Of a stretch of DNA of 64,000 nt, positions 56,001-64,000 are shown piece after piece. How positions within the stretch are numbered: position 1 is the stretch's first letter; every line of letters starts with the position of its first letter. A program made the position numbers and the translations under genes. The notes beneath the pieces were generated by a model. The model saw nothing but the letters and a program-made list of their open reading frames with translations, had not been told where the DNA came from and searched no databases. This DNA is from Diabrotica undecimpunctata (Eukaryota; Arthropoda; Insecta; Coleoptera; Chrysomelidae). The stretch is from positions 70,720,141 to 70,784,140 of the forward strand of contig NC_092809.1 of NCBI RefSeq assembly GCF_040954645.1. Direction: 5' to 3'.

Positions 56001-59000
56001 TCCAGTTTGATTAAACTTGAGAAAGTTTTGAAAATTCCACGACAATACCAGTGGTCTGAAGCATCAAACATCTCAGAGGAAGCAGAAATACTTGTTGATT
56101 GGTCAAAGGATAATGATCTCAATACTGATACAGAAAATACTCCCATAGACTGGTTCATGAAGTTGTTTGATGAAGACATTTTTGATTTACTATTTGTCGA
56201 ATCCAATAGATATGCAAATAAGAAAAATAAGCCTATATGTATCCAAGAAATGAAAGCATTCGTGGGAATTCTTATTCTTAGTGGTTAGGCTCAGTACCCA
56301 AGGAAAAAGATGTATTGGAAAAAGGATAAAGATGTTGTAATTCCCTAGTTTCTGGGGCACTTTCTAGGGATAGGTTTGATTTTATAATGAGTGTTTTACA
56401 TATTGCCGATAATAATAATTTGGACCATTCTGACAAATTCAATAAAGTTAGACCTCTCTTGAGTTTACTAAATTAAATTTTTTTTAAGTATGCAGTTTTA
56501 GAAGAGAACCACAGCGTTGATGAAGCCATGGTTCCCTATTTCTGGGGTCACAGCTGCAAGCAGTTTATAAAGGGTAAACCGATAAGATGGGGATATAAAC
56601 TTTGGGTTGGGTGTAGCAACAATCGGTACGTGACGTGGTTTGAACCATACCAGGGAGCAACACACGTAGCGTCTAAATATAAGGATTTCAGTGTCGGTGT
56701 AGGTGTGGTACTCAGTTATGTGGATATTCTCAAATCAAGGTGGGAGCTGAAAAAATTTCATTTATTTTTCGTAATTTTTTCAGTACAATGCCTTTATTTG
56801 AAATGCTGACGGAAAAAAATATCAGAGGAACGGGAACCATAAGAAGTAACAGAATACCAAAAAATCCTCTGAAATCAGCAAAGGAGTTACAAAAAGATAA
56901 AAGAGGTTCGTACGATGCTAAGTTTGACGTAAATAAGAAATTGACAATCGTCAGCTGGCACGATAATAGTGTCGTATCACTGTGCTCGAACGCAGTTGGT
57001 GCGAATCCTATTCATCAAGTAAAGCGATACTCACGACGAGAAAAAAATTCACTTCTTGAACTTTATACAAAAGCGACTTCATCTTCTTGCCGATTCTCGT
57101 TTCGATGGAATGCAACATTATGTGATTGACCAAGAAAAACAAACGAGATGTCGCTACTGCCATAAAAAACCCACTACAAGGAGTCAAAAATGTGATGTTG
57201 GTGTCCATGTACGCTGCTTTGTGAGATACCACACAAATGGTAATGCTTGGTCCTGACGTCCTAGATGTAGGGCGGTAATTTTTTTTTGTACGTTACCAGT
57301 TTTTGCAATATTATTTCAGTAGGGTACTCAGGTTTTCCAAATAAAAGATATTAATAACAAAAAATTGCAGTTTTAATACAATTTCTTATGTCAGGGTTTT
57401 CTGGGTTAATAGAAACCATTATTTGCCTATTTTTTTACGTCACCATTCAACCCAAAAGAATTCTGTCAGTAATTTTCTCATCCAACACCATTCCAAAACA
57501 TTATCCCGCCGAACTAGAAGAAGTATAGAGAATTATTAGACAAAGAGAAGAAAAGAAAAGAAAATACACAGAATGAAAAAACGAAACCACTTAAAAAAGG
57601 AACTTCAATATATAGAAAACCTCAACAGAGAGAAAGAATTCAGAACATTCTATAAGAAAGTTAACATCAACAGAAAAGAATTTAAGGCAAACACAAATCA
57701 ATGTAGAAGTTTGAATGGCGATCTCTTAACAACAAGAACAGACGTACTAAACCGATGGACGGAATATTTTGACCAGATACTTAATATAGAGGAAGAAGAA
57801 GAAAACCCGGAAGACGAAAGCTGCGAGGTAAGCGGAGCAGACGAGAGGGAGGAGGATCCAGCAACGATCCTGGAAGTTAAAGACGCTGTAAACAAACTAG
57901 CCAGAAACAAATCACCCGGAATAGATAATCTCCCAGCGGAATTATATAAAGAAGGTGGCCACGATATCATAATAGCGCTACAGCAGCTTATAAAAGAAAT
58001 ATGGATACAGAAGTCCCTTCCCAATGATTGGAATATTGGAATACTTTGCACCATACACAAAAAGGGAGATATCTTTGAATGCTCTAACCATCGAGGAATT
58101 ACGCTCCTAAATGCAGCGTATAAAATATTCTCCAATATACTATGCCATCGCATGGCACCATATGCAGAGCGAATAATAGGACAATACCAGGCTGGTTTCA
58201 GAGGTGGTAAATCAACCATTCATCAGATTTCAACCCTGAGACAAATTCTAGAGAAAACACTGGAATACGGTGTAGACACGCACCACATATTTATAGACTA
58301 CAAGGCAGCCTACGACTCTGTAAATAGAAGAGAATTGTTTAGAGCAATGATAGACCTAGGAGTACCAAATCAGTTGGTAAGTTTAACCAAACTAACCCTT
58401 GAAAAAGTTGAATGCAAAATACGAATCCAGGGGGAACTCTCTGAACCTTTTAAAACAAATAACGGGCTACGTCAGGGAGACCCACTCTCCTGTATACTAT
58501 TCAATCTAGCTCTGGAAAAAGTAATACGTACGTCACAAATCACAACTACCGGTTCAATATATAACAAATCTGTGCAAATCTTAGCATATGCTGATGATAT
58601 CAATATTGTTGGGAGAACGGAAAACGCAGCACGAGAGGCGTACGTAGCATTAAAGGAAGCGGCTACAAAAATGGGTTTAATAGTAAACACCAATAAAACA
58701 AAATACATGAAAATAGGTACGCAACCACAAACACTACGGCCACTTGTTATAGAAAATGACGTCATCGAAGCAGTTAACGAATTTGTATACCTGGGAACGC
58801 TCGTCAATACTGAAAATGACACTACCGCAGAGATAAACCGCAGAATTTGCACGGCTAATAGATGCTATTTTGGGCTTAATCTCCTTTTTAAATCTACAGT
58901 TATATCAAGAAATACAAAAGTAAAACTCTACAAAACAATAATACCCCCAGTCCTAACATATGGTTCAGAAACCTGGACTTTAACAAAAAGCAATGAAAAC

Positions 59001-61490
59001 ATGTTAGGATGTTTCGAAAGAAAAATACTAAGGCGCATCTATGGAGTGGTAAATGAAAATGGTGTCTGGAGAAGACGATACAACTTCGAACTCTATAGGA
59101 TATACCAGGAACCAGATATCGTAAAACACATAAAGATAGGACGTCTGAGGTGGGTAGGCCATGTAATGCGGATGGAGCAAACCGACCCAGCTAGAAAAAC
59201 GCTCCTTGATAGACCTATTGGTCAAAGAAGAAGAGGAAGACCCAGAACAAGATTCCTAGATAACATCGATGAAGACATGAGAAATATGGAAATACGTGCT
59301 TGGCGGAGGAAGGCAATGGATAGGGACGACTGGAGAAAAATTCTTGGGGAGGCTAGGACCCACACAGGGTTGTAAAGCCAAAATGATGATGAGCTGCAAG
59401 CAGTTTATAAAGGGTAAACCGATAAGATGAGGATATAAACTTTGGGTTGGGTGTAGCAACAATGGGTACGTGACGTGGTTTGAACCATACCAGGGAGCAA
59501 CACACGTATCGCCTAAATATAAGGATTTCGGTGTCGGTGTAGGTGTGGTACTCAGTTATGTGGATATTCTCAAATCAAGGTGGGAGCTGAAAAAATTTCA
59601 TTTATTTTTTATAATTTTTTCAGTACAATGCCTTTATTTGAAATGCTGGCGGAAAAAAATATCAGAGGAACGGGAACCATAAGAAGTAACAGAATACCAA
59701 AAAATCCTCTGAAATCAGCAAAGGAGTTACAAAAAGATAAAAGAGGTTTGTACGATGTTAAGTTTGACGTAAATAAGAAATTGACAATCGTCAGCTGGCA
59801 CGATAATAGTGTTGTATCACTGTGCTCGAACGCAGTTGGTGCGAATCCTATTCATCAAGTAAAGCGATACTCACGACGAGAAAAAAATTCACTTCTTGAA
59901 CTTTATACAAAAGCGACTTCATCTTGCCGATTCTCGTTTTGGTGGAATGCACCATTATGTGATTGACCAAGAAAAACAAACGAGATGTCGCTACTGCCAT
60001 AAAAAAACCACTACAAGGAGTCAAAAATGTGATGTTGGTGTTCATGTACGCTGCTTTGTGAGTTACCACACAAATGGTAATGCTTGGTCCTGACGTCCTA
60101 GATGTAGGGCGGTAATTTTTTTTGTACGTTACCAGTTTTTGCAATATTATTTCAGTAAGGTACTCAGGTTTTCCAAATAAAAGATATTAATAACAAAAAA
60201 TTGCAGTTTTAATTCAATTTCTTGTGTCAGGGTTATCTGGGTTAATAGAAACCATTATTTGCATATTTTTTTACGTCACCATTCAACCCAAAAGAATTCT
60301 GTCAGTAATTTTCTCATTAAACACCATTCCAAAACATTATCCATCGAGATTTAAATCCTTCTATTGATCCACGTTCATCTAGTCCTTCTCCTCATACATT
60401 TGTTACTTTTTAAATTGTTGACTAAAATTGGTCGCTGGTTAATCGTGGTGGTAAATAATTGATAGATAGGATGACGAAATAACTTGTTAGACGAAATCTC
60501 TTCACACCTTTATTGTGCACTTATGGTAACATATTATGTAAACATACTGCCTGTATAAAATTAAACTCGGCTTTGCCCAGAGTTACAGGATTGCCGTCTG
60601 GAGAAATTAAAACTTATGGTTAAGAATTTACATAGAATATAATATTTATTAGAATCCATCTTAAAATAATATATTTTTAAACAATTATCTTCATTCGACA
60701 TATTCGCTTCGTCACAGACAGAATAAACAAGATCTTACACAAAGAAGGCACTAAGCTTCTCAAACCGGGAACATTCCGAATTTCGCCATCTGTCAGAGGT
60801 CACCACTGCATCTCTCTTCTTGTGGTGTATATTCCACATACTGTTCTTGTAACCATAACTTATAACCTGTGATATAAACATAAACGAAACTGATCGGTAT
60901 GGCAAAAACCGAATCTAAGAGCATACAGGATGCAATCAAAGACCAAAGGGCACGTTATCGAACATTCAATAATATTTAAAAAAATTTATATTTTTTTCTA
61001 AAAATCGCTACTTTCTTTTCCCCCACCTGTCCTCCAAAATGCGCGAGTAAACGCTATAATGTGGTAACACACCCTACTATACAAAGGTGCACAACAGACT
61101 CACGGTTCATCTCTGGATATGTTGAGTCATTGAGTTACTGTACGGGAATCCCATCAGAGTCCGGTTTTTTTAGTAGTCTCTCTGGTAGGTTTTCGCTTGT
61201 GTTACGTTGAGTATTTGAGTTACCGTAACAAACAGTCCCTATCTTGTGAAGAATATACCTACTTATGTAGCAAAGACGTTTAATGTACAAGCCAAAAGGT
61301 TAAATAAAAAATTGATTTTATAATACTGGCTTAGTTGATAAAAAATTGCTTGTTCTTTAATTTTCGTTTAATGTTTTAGGGTTTACAGTTAGGACCTACA
61401 GAAGCATCACGGTATTGGATATACTGGGTACCAGCTCAGTACATAGATGCTATCAAGGATGCCGTACTCGGAAAATGGCAATACTTCTGA
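50046..61490 (+). CDS. UBFD1: Ubiquitin domain-containing protein UBFD1
   Basis: UBFD1 has a ubiquitin-like domain followed by a conserved C-terminal domain; its precise role is little known. Exons: 50046-50058, 50200-50493, 51146-51297, 53091-53213, 54366-54554 and 61380-61490, totalling 293 residues with consistent phases. Landmarks are an acidic N-terminal region, the ubiquitin-like VEIKVIYNKKKYDITTTS, DAMQKLMYKGLLQDSQTI then GSKIMLVGSTLNDVLAV, HRKVLDKGLPEDVMPGL, VPLSGMLNKHGGKVRLTFKL, KERTEKLPMGSIKSVISEPI and the final GPTEASRYWIYWVPAQYIDA. The donor after 53213 is GTTTAT, weaker than the others. The last intron (54555-61379) holds Penelope, piggyBac and LINE insertions. Confidence 0.94.
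51433..51471. repeat. Perfect 39-bp palindrome
   Basis: TATATAGAGAGAGTATATA, one C, then its exact complement. Lies in a UBFD1 intron; probably a simple-sequence palindrome. Confidence 0.9.
51560..51910 (+). mobile_element. LINE 3' end (reverse transcriptase C-terminal tail)
   Basis: Plus-strand frame MLFIYGHVLRRNGLEKLTIQ, then GKVEGKRNRGRSPTQYTDHI and ECARMAEDRKTWRNIG match the C-terminal tail that follows reverse transcriptase in many arthropod LINEs (GK..GKR..GR...... R.WR.I). It ends in a GAAGAAGAAGAAG run, a typical tail. 5'-truncated. Confidence 0.65.
51911..53090. other. UBFD1 intron, nothing coding
   Basis: AT-rich with scattered simple sequence; no element ends identified. Confidence 0.5.
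53214..54365. other. UBFD1 intron, nothing coding
   Basis: AT-rich; no element recognised. Confidence 0.5.
55120..55276 (+). mobile_element. Penelope-like element fragment, part 1
   Basis: The frame FSMKIKNNLFFPFLDVVVTR followed by KANGRLCILLYKN matches the reverse transcriptase block LPFLDV.V.R...G.L...VY.K of Penelope-like elements. It is interrupted at the TTAA of a piggyBac insertion and continues at 57406. Confidence 0.6.
55281..57405 (+). mobile_element. piggyBac element 4 (2,125 bp)
   Basis: TTAA at 55277-55280 and 57406-57409 with ends CCCAAATAACCCTGATGT and the inverse CCCAGAAAACCCTGACAT. Subterminal blocks CTACATGTAGGACG and CCTAGATGTAGGGCGG are inverted relatives. The insertion splits a Penelope reading frame. 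Its 3' 850 bp recur at 59392-60241. Confidence 0.88.
55460..57256 (+). pseudogene. piggyBac transposase, spliced, truncated and frameshifted
   Basis: Exon 1 is 55460-55488; an intron (55489-55778, GT-AG) precedes the acidic N-terminal region (55779 onward: LHEAFEMLEEDELPHSQADI). Then come IQEMKAFVGILILSG, the catalytic HSVDEAMVPYFWGHSCKQF (first Asp), KPIRWGYKLWVGC, EPYQGATHV, FSTMPLFEMLTEKNIRGTGT and, after a deletion removing the GGVD region, the C-terminal zinc CRD (CRYCHKKPTTRSQKCDVGVH). Frame changes occur near 56010, 56290 and 56740. Dead copy. Confidence 0.85.
56552..57506. repeat. Long direct repeat, copy A (955 bp)
   Basis: AGCTGCAAGCAGTTTATAAA (start) to ...ACATTATCC (end). Repeated at 59392-60342 with roughly 2-3% difference. 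It covers the piggyBac 3' half and about 100 bp of the Penelope sequence beyond it, and abuts the LINE 5' end. Confidence 0.93.
57406..57506 (+). mobile_element. Penelope-like element fragment, part 2
   Basis: Reading resumes after the piggyBac as HHSTQKNSVSNFLIQHHSKT, matching the HHP.QK..V...L..RA..L block downstream of the part at 55120-55276. A second copy is at 60242-60342. Confidence 0.55.
57507..59391 (+). mobile_element. 5'-truncated LINE, young copy (1,885 bp)
   Basis: Lies exactly between the two ~950-bp direct repeats. It begins inside the region upstream of reverse transcriptase and ends GCCAAAATGATGATG, a short ATG-repeat tail as in RTE-type LINEs. The endonuclease domain is missing. 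Confidence 0.85.
57573..59375 (+). CDS. LINE reverse transcriptase (600 aa open frame, no endonuclease)
   Basis: The open frame contains all reverse transcriptase blocks in order: ARNKSPGIDNLPAELYKEGG, IGILCTIHKKGDIFECSNHR, then GITLLNAAYKIFSNIL, QAGFRGGKSTIHQISTLRQI, motif A FIDYKAAYDSV, GLRQGDPLSCILFNLALEKV, catalytic ILAYADDINIVGRT, the thumb EFVYLGTLV and the tail LRWVGHVMRMEQTDPARKTL with a GQRRRGRPRTRFLD end. The first residues (LKKELQYIENLNREKEFRTF) are the usual linker from the endonuclease domain, so the ATG is only the first in-frame Met of a truncated ORF2. Complete openness implies recent insertion. Clade by eye: RTE or a Jockey-related group. Confidence 0.88.
   Translation: MKKRNHLKKELQYIENLNREKEFRTFYKKVNINRKEFKANTNQCRSLNGDLLTTRTDVLNRWTEYFDQILNIEEEEENPEDESCEVSGADEREEDPATILEVKDAVNKLARNKSPGIDNLPAELYKEGGHDIIIALQQLIKEIWIQKSLPNDWNIGILCTIHKKGDIFECSNHRGITLLNAAYKIFSNILCHRMAPYAERIIGQYQAGFRGGKSTIHQISTLRQILEKTLEYGVDTHHIFIDYKAAYDSVNRRELFRAMIDLGVPNQLVSLTKLTLEKVECKIRIQGELSEPFKTNNGLRQGDPLSCILFNLALEKVIRTSQITTTGSIYNKSVQILAYADDINIVGRTENAAREAYVALKEAATKMGLIVNTNKTKYMKIGTQPQTLRPLVIENDVIEAVNEFVYLGTLVNTENDTTAEINRRICTANRCYFGLNLLFKSTVISRNTKVKLYKTIIPPVLTYGSETWTLTKSNENMLGCFERKILRRIYGVVNENGVWRRRYNFELYRIYQEPDIVKHIKIGRLRWVGHVMRMEQTDPARKTLLDRPIGQRRRGRPRTRFLDNIDEDMRNMEIRAWRRKAMDRDDWRKILGEARTHTGL
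59392..60342. repeat. Long direct repeat, copy B (951 bp)
   Basis: Second copy of 56552-57506, starting immediately after the LINE tail. It holds a duplicate piggyBac transposase 3' end, the right piggyBac end with TTAA at 60242-60245, and the Penelope piece, then continues into unduplicated sequence (ATCGAGATTTAAATCC). Confidence 0.93.
60343..61379. other. End of last UBFD1 intron
   Basis: Nothing coding recognised. A patch near 61050-61240 contains two related motifs, GAGTTACTGTACGGG and GAGTTACCGTAACAAAC, possibly an old element end. Confidence 0.4.
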
Positions 61491-62112
61491 TTCACAAGTG
61501 AAACAATTTAAGTGTGAGAAATCGTATGTCCAAGTGGTATTCGAAAAATACTTGCAATGTGAATATATTGAGTGTCTCTGAAACCAACAAATTTTGTTCT
61601 AATACAAATTATTGTAACTAGATTTTATAATTTTATACATTTATAATTTGCTTGATATCGAGAAAGTTGTGTTCGGTTTTTCCCTTTCTGTGTTTCTCCT
61701 ATTCTCGAGACAAAAATTACTTGTAGGTATTTATCTCTTACATTGTGTTGATTCTTTGTTAAGCATCTATTTTAATAAATTGTTTTGTCATACAGAGAAA
61801 CTTTATTATACTACTTTATTACTCTGTGGTTGATTTAACACCTGATACGTTTATTGTCATAAAGACAAGTGAAAAGCCCAAAAGACGTAAAAATTAAGAA
61901 AAGATGTACAATAAAGCAACATTACCAAACTACAAGGCACCTTGTATATATTGTTCAGAAAAACGAAAAGTGTTACTCACGAGTTTTAAATAGCGTTTTC
62001 ATCACAAAATAGTGTCAGCCATTTTTTTGAGCAGTTTTTTGTAAACAAATATGTTAGGTTAGGTTAGGTTAGTCATGGTACAATCAAGTACAATGAACAC
62101 AAGGTATATATA
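61491..62112. other. UBFD1 3' UTR and intergenic sequence
   Basis: AATAAATTG near 61771 and AATAAAGC near 61909 are possible polyadenylation signals. AGGTTAGGTTAGGTTAG near 62055 is a short telomere-like (TTAGG) run, common as dispersed sequence in insects. Confidence 0.5.
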
Positions 62113-62114
62113 TA

Positions 62115-63713
62115 CACTCGCGATCATAAAATCCGGGTCACCTTGAAAATCACCGATATTTCATTTTTAACGAGCTTTATCGTAAATAATAATAACACAA
62201 ATACAAACTAATGCATGTTTCTGAGAATTGTTGTAGTCTTATTGGTTTCCTTTGCAACAAAGAATTTCAATAGTGCCGATTTCGCGGGAAAGCGCACACT
62301 TCCCAAAATGAACGGTACCTGTAACTGCCGCTTGTTTTAAATGTCTCATTTGTGCTTCGACTTTCTGTTCAAACGCAACGAACAAACGTTTAATTGCCAT
62401 CACTAGTGTTTATTAGTGCCATTATTAGTGTTTATTATTGTTTATTTTTTGCCAAAAATACCCTTGACTGTTGTTGAAACGGCACAAATTGTTGCTCTTG
62501 TGAAAGACGGTCACACTCAACGGCAAGTCGCAAGAACTGTTGGCGCAAGCTTTGCTTCAACGCTTTCAGGAGAAGGGTTTGCTATCAAGACGACCTGGCT
62601 CTGGACGAAGAAGAATGACCACGGTACGAGATGACCGTTTTCTTGTATTTCAGGCTTTACGAAACCGGACCTCAACTGCGATTATGCATCGAAATCGTCT
62701 ACAGGAAGTACGAAATGGCAATGTTAGCGTTGCAACAGTCAGGAGAAGACTTTGTTCTTTTGGACTATTTTCTTGGGTAATGGCTACAGGACCGCCACTT
62801 CGCCTGGCGCATCGAGTTGCACGACTAGCTTTTGCTCGACAATACGCGCATTGGGGAATTGACGATTGGAGCAAAGAGTTATTCTCAGATGAATTCCTTT
62901 TCTGCCTAACTGGATCCGATGGACGTGTAAGAGATTGGAGGAAAACCGGTGAACGATTTTCACAAGCTTGCATTGCTCCAAGAATGCCATTTGGTATAGG
63001 CTCAGTCATGGCTTGGGGAGGTGTATCTTCCGACTTCCGCACAGAATTACCCTTCATCGAAAATGGGTCCTTAACTGCACGAAGGGACATTACGGAGATT
63101 CTGGAAGAACACGTTATGCATACCATGGTAAGGCTTGGAGAAAACGTCGTTTTTATGCAGAACAACGCGCGAAAGCACGTTGCCACGATCAGTATGCAAT
63201 ACTTGGACGAGGTTGGAATTACGAGGTTACCCTATCCAGCTAGGTCTCTGGACCTGAATCCCATCGAACATATCTGGGTCGATTTGAAAAAACGTATTCA
63301 ACCCCTAACATCTCCTCCTAACAACGGACAGGAGCTTAAGGATCTGTTAGTGAGAGAGTAGAATAACATACCACAACATGTAATCCGGAGAAAAATTGAA
63401 AGTATGCCCCGTCGTCTGCAAGAGGTCATTAGAGCAAGTGGAGGCAATACACGATATTAGTCATTGAAATTTCACTGACATTTTACCACGTTCTGTATTT
63501 TCCATTTTTTCGTATGCCTGTTTTATCAACAATTTGGTTTGTTTTCAGCTTTTTCAATAAAAACAATAAAAAACCGTTTTTTTTTCTTTCAAAACAAACA
63601 TTGATGACAAGTAAAAAATACGTTAACCTAAAAAAAAGGTTATTACTCCACCAGAGGCAAAAATATTCCAGAAACTTGAAATTTTCCAGGTGACCCGGAT
63701 TTTATGATCGCGA

Positions 63714-63716
<3 letters not shown>
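62115..63716 (+). mobile_element. Tc1-type transposon 2 (1,602 bp)
   Basis: The inverted ends CACTCGCGATCATAAAATCC then GGGTCACCT at 62115 and at 63716 match for about 28 bp before diverging. TA flanks both sides, and the target was a TATA run (left remnant 62104-62114, right run 63717-63801). It contains a degraded transposase. Confidence 0.93.
62450..63459 (+). pseudogene. Tc1-type transposase with lost catalytic residue
   Basis: The N-terminal HTH (TVVETAQIVALVKDGHTQRQ) is one frame away from the main piece (62540 onward: LLSRRPGSGRRRMTTVRDDR). The main piece has LFSDEFLFCLTGSDGRVR (first Asp), VVFMQNNARKHVATIS where the second catalytic Asp of the usual MQDN is Asn, and SLDLNPIEHIW with the third acidic residue. 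TAG at 63359-63361 interrupts, and the frame continues through IPQHVIRRKIESMPRRLQEV to TAG 63459. Non-functional. Confidence 0.85.

Positions 63717-63801
<85 letters not shown>
63717..63801. repeat. (TA)n microsatellite
   Basis: About 42 TA units directly at the right side of the Tc1 element, part of its target. Open Tyr-Ile frames here are artefacts. Confidence 0.95.
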
Positions 63802-63805
<4 letters not shown>

Positions 63806-64000
63806 CCAAAATCGGTTCGCTTCGCGCATGACGCAGTCAAGAACGCTTCTTCACGCAACATGTAGTTGTATAGGAAAGATTTTTAATTTTAAGTTTTTTC
63901 GTATAATTTGGCAAATTTATAGTAATTATAAAGAGATGAAAAATTATGTTATTATAATATTTAATCATAAATATTTTGAAATTAATTTAATTTTATTGAT

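Noticed and set aside
59392..60241. A fifth independent piggyBac insertion
   Set aside because: It lacks a left end and its flank beyond the right TTAA is the same Penelope sequence as copy A, so it is a duplicated segment.
1..64000. tRNA or rRNA genes
   Set aside because: None recognised by eye; a covariance search would be needed to exclude weak cases.

Overview
The window is eukaryotic and arthropod, most likely insect (possibly a beetle, which is a guess): AT-rich, three intron-containing conserved metazoan genes, and introns packed with piggyBac, Tc1, pogo, mariner, Ty3/Gypsy, Penelope and RTE/R1-like elements plus one full-length Polinton (Maverick). All host-gene names rest on recognising the protein sequence by eye; no search was run.

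Host genes. (1) The 3' part of IFT80 (intraflagellar transport) runs on + from 638 to 43784 in seven visible exons; its first exons lie upstream of the window. (2) CSN8/COPS8 (COP9 signalosome subunit 8) is on - with four exons, 49560 down to 44631, and is convergent with IFT80. (3) UBFD1 (ubiquitin-family-domain protein) is on + with six exons, 50046-61490, and is divergent from CSN8 across a 485-bp shared upstream region. All three keep open, phase-compatible exons with GT-AG borders, so they look functional despite the insertions.

Mobile DNA by region. 1-6400: an RTE-like endonuclease remnant, a Gypsy remnant with 3' LTR, an RTE-like RT piece, an R1-like RT and a mariner piece. 6730-10690: an RTE-like element interrupted by a 2,980-bp near-perfect inverted repeat (7019-9998) that starts AG, ends CT and has a 6-bp target duplication. 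10680-17828: three pogo/Tigger-like remnants and a hAT-type MITE. 17829-35807: a 17,979-bp Polinton with 6-bp target duplication GACCGA, inserted in the last pogo-like remnant. 36000-38160: a Gypsy 5' part. 39099-43482: two piggyBacs. 45010-48581: one piggyBac and one Tc1 in a CSN8 intron. 55120-60342: Penelope, piggyBac and a LINE flanked by ~950-bp direct repeats in the last UBFD1 intron. 62115-63716: a second Tc1 in a TA run.

Polinton gene plan. The left arm carries a small spliced gene, a small possible OB-fold gene, protein-primed DNA polymerase B and two conserved unknowns. On - lie the integrase, two paralogous small genes, a conserved 370-aa protein and the packaging ATPase. On + lie a phospholipase-A2-domain virion protein, the adenovirus-type protease, the minor (penton-type) capsid protein, a small basic protein, the major capsid protein, three small genes and, next to the right terminal repeat, two apparent cargo genes: a canonical BIR (IAP-like) protein with a C-terminal membrane anchor and a small type I membrane glycoprotein. 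Polymerase, integrase, protease and one unknown carry frameshifts or a stop, while the capsid, ATPase and PLA2 genes are open. The copy therefore looks recent but no longer autonomous, unless those indels are assembly errors.
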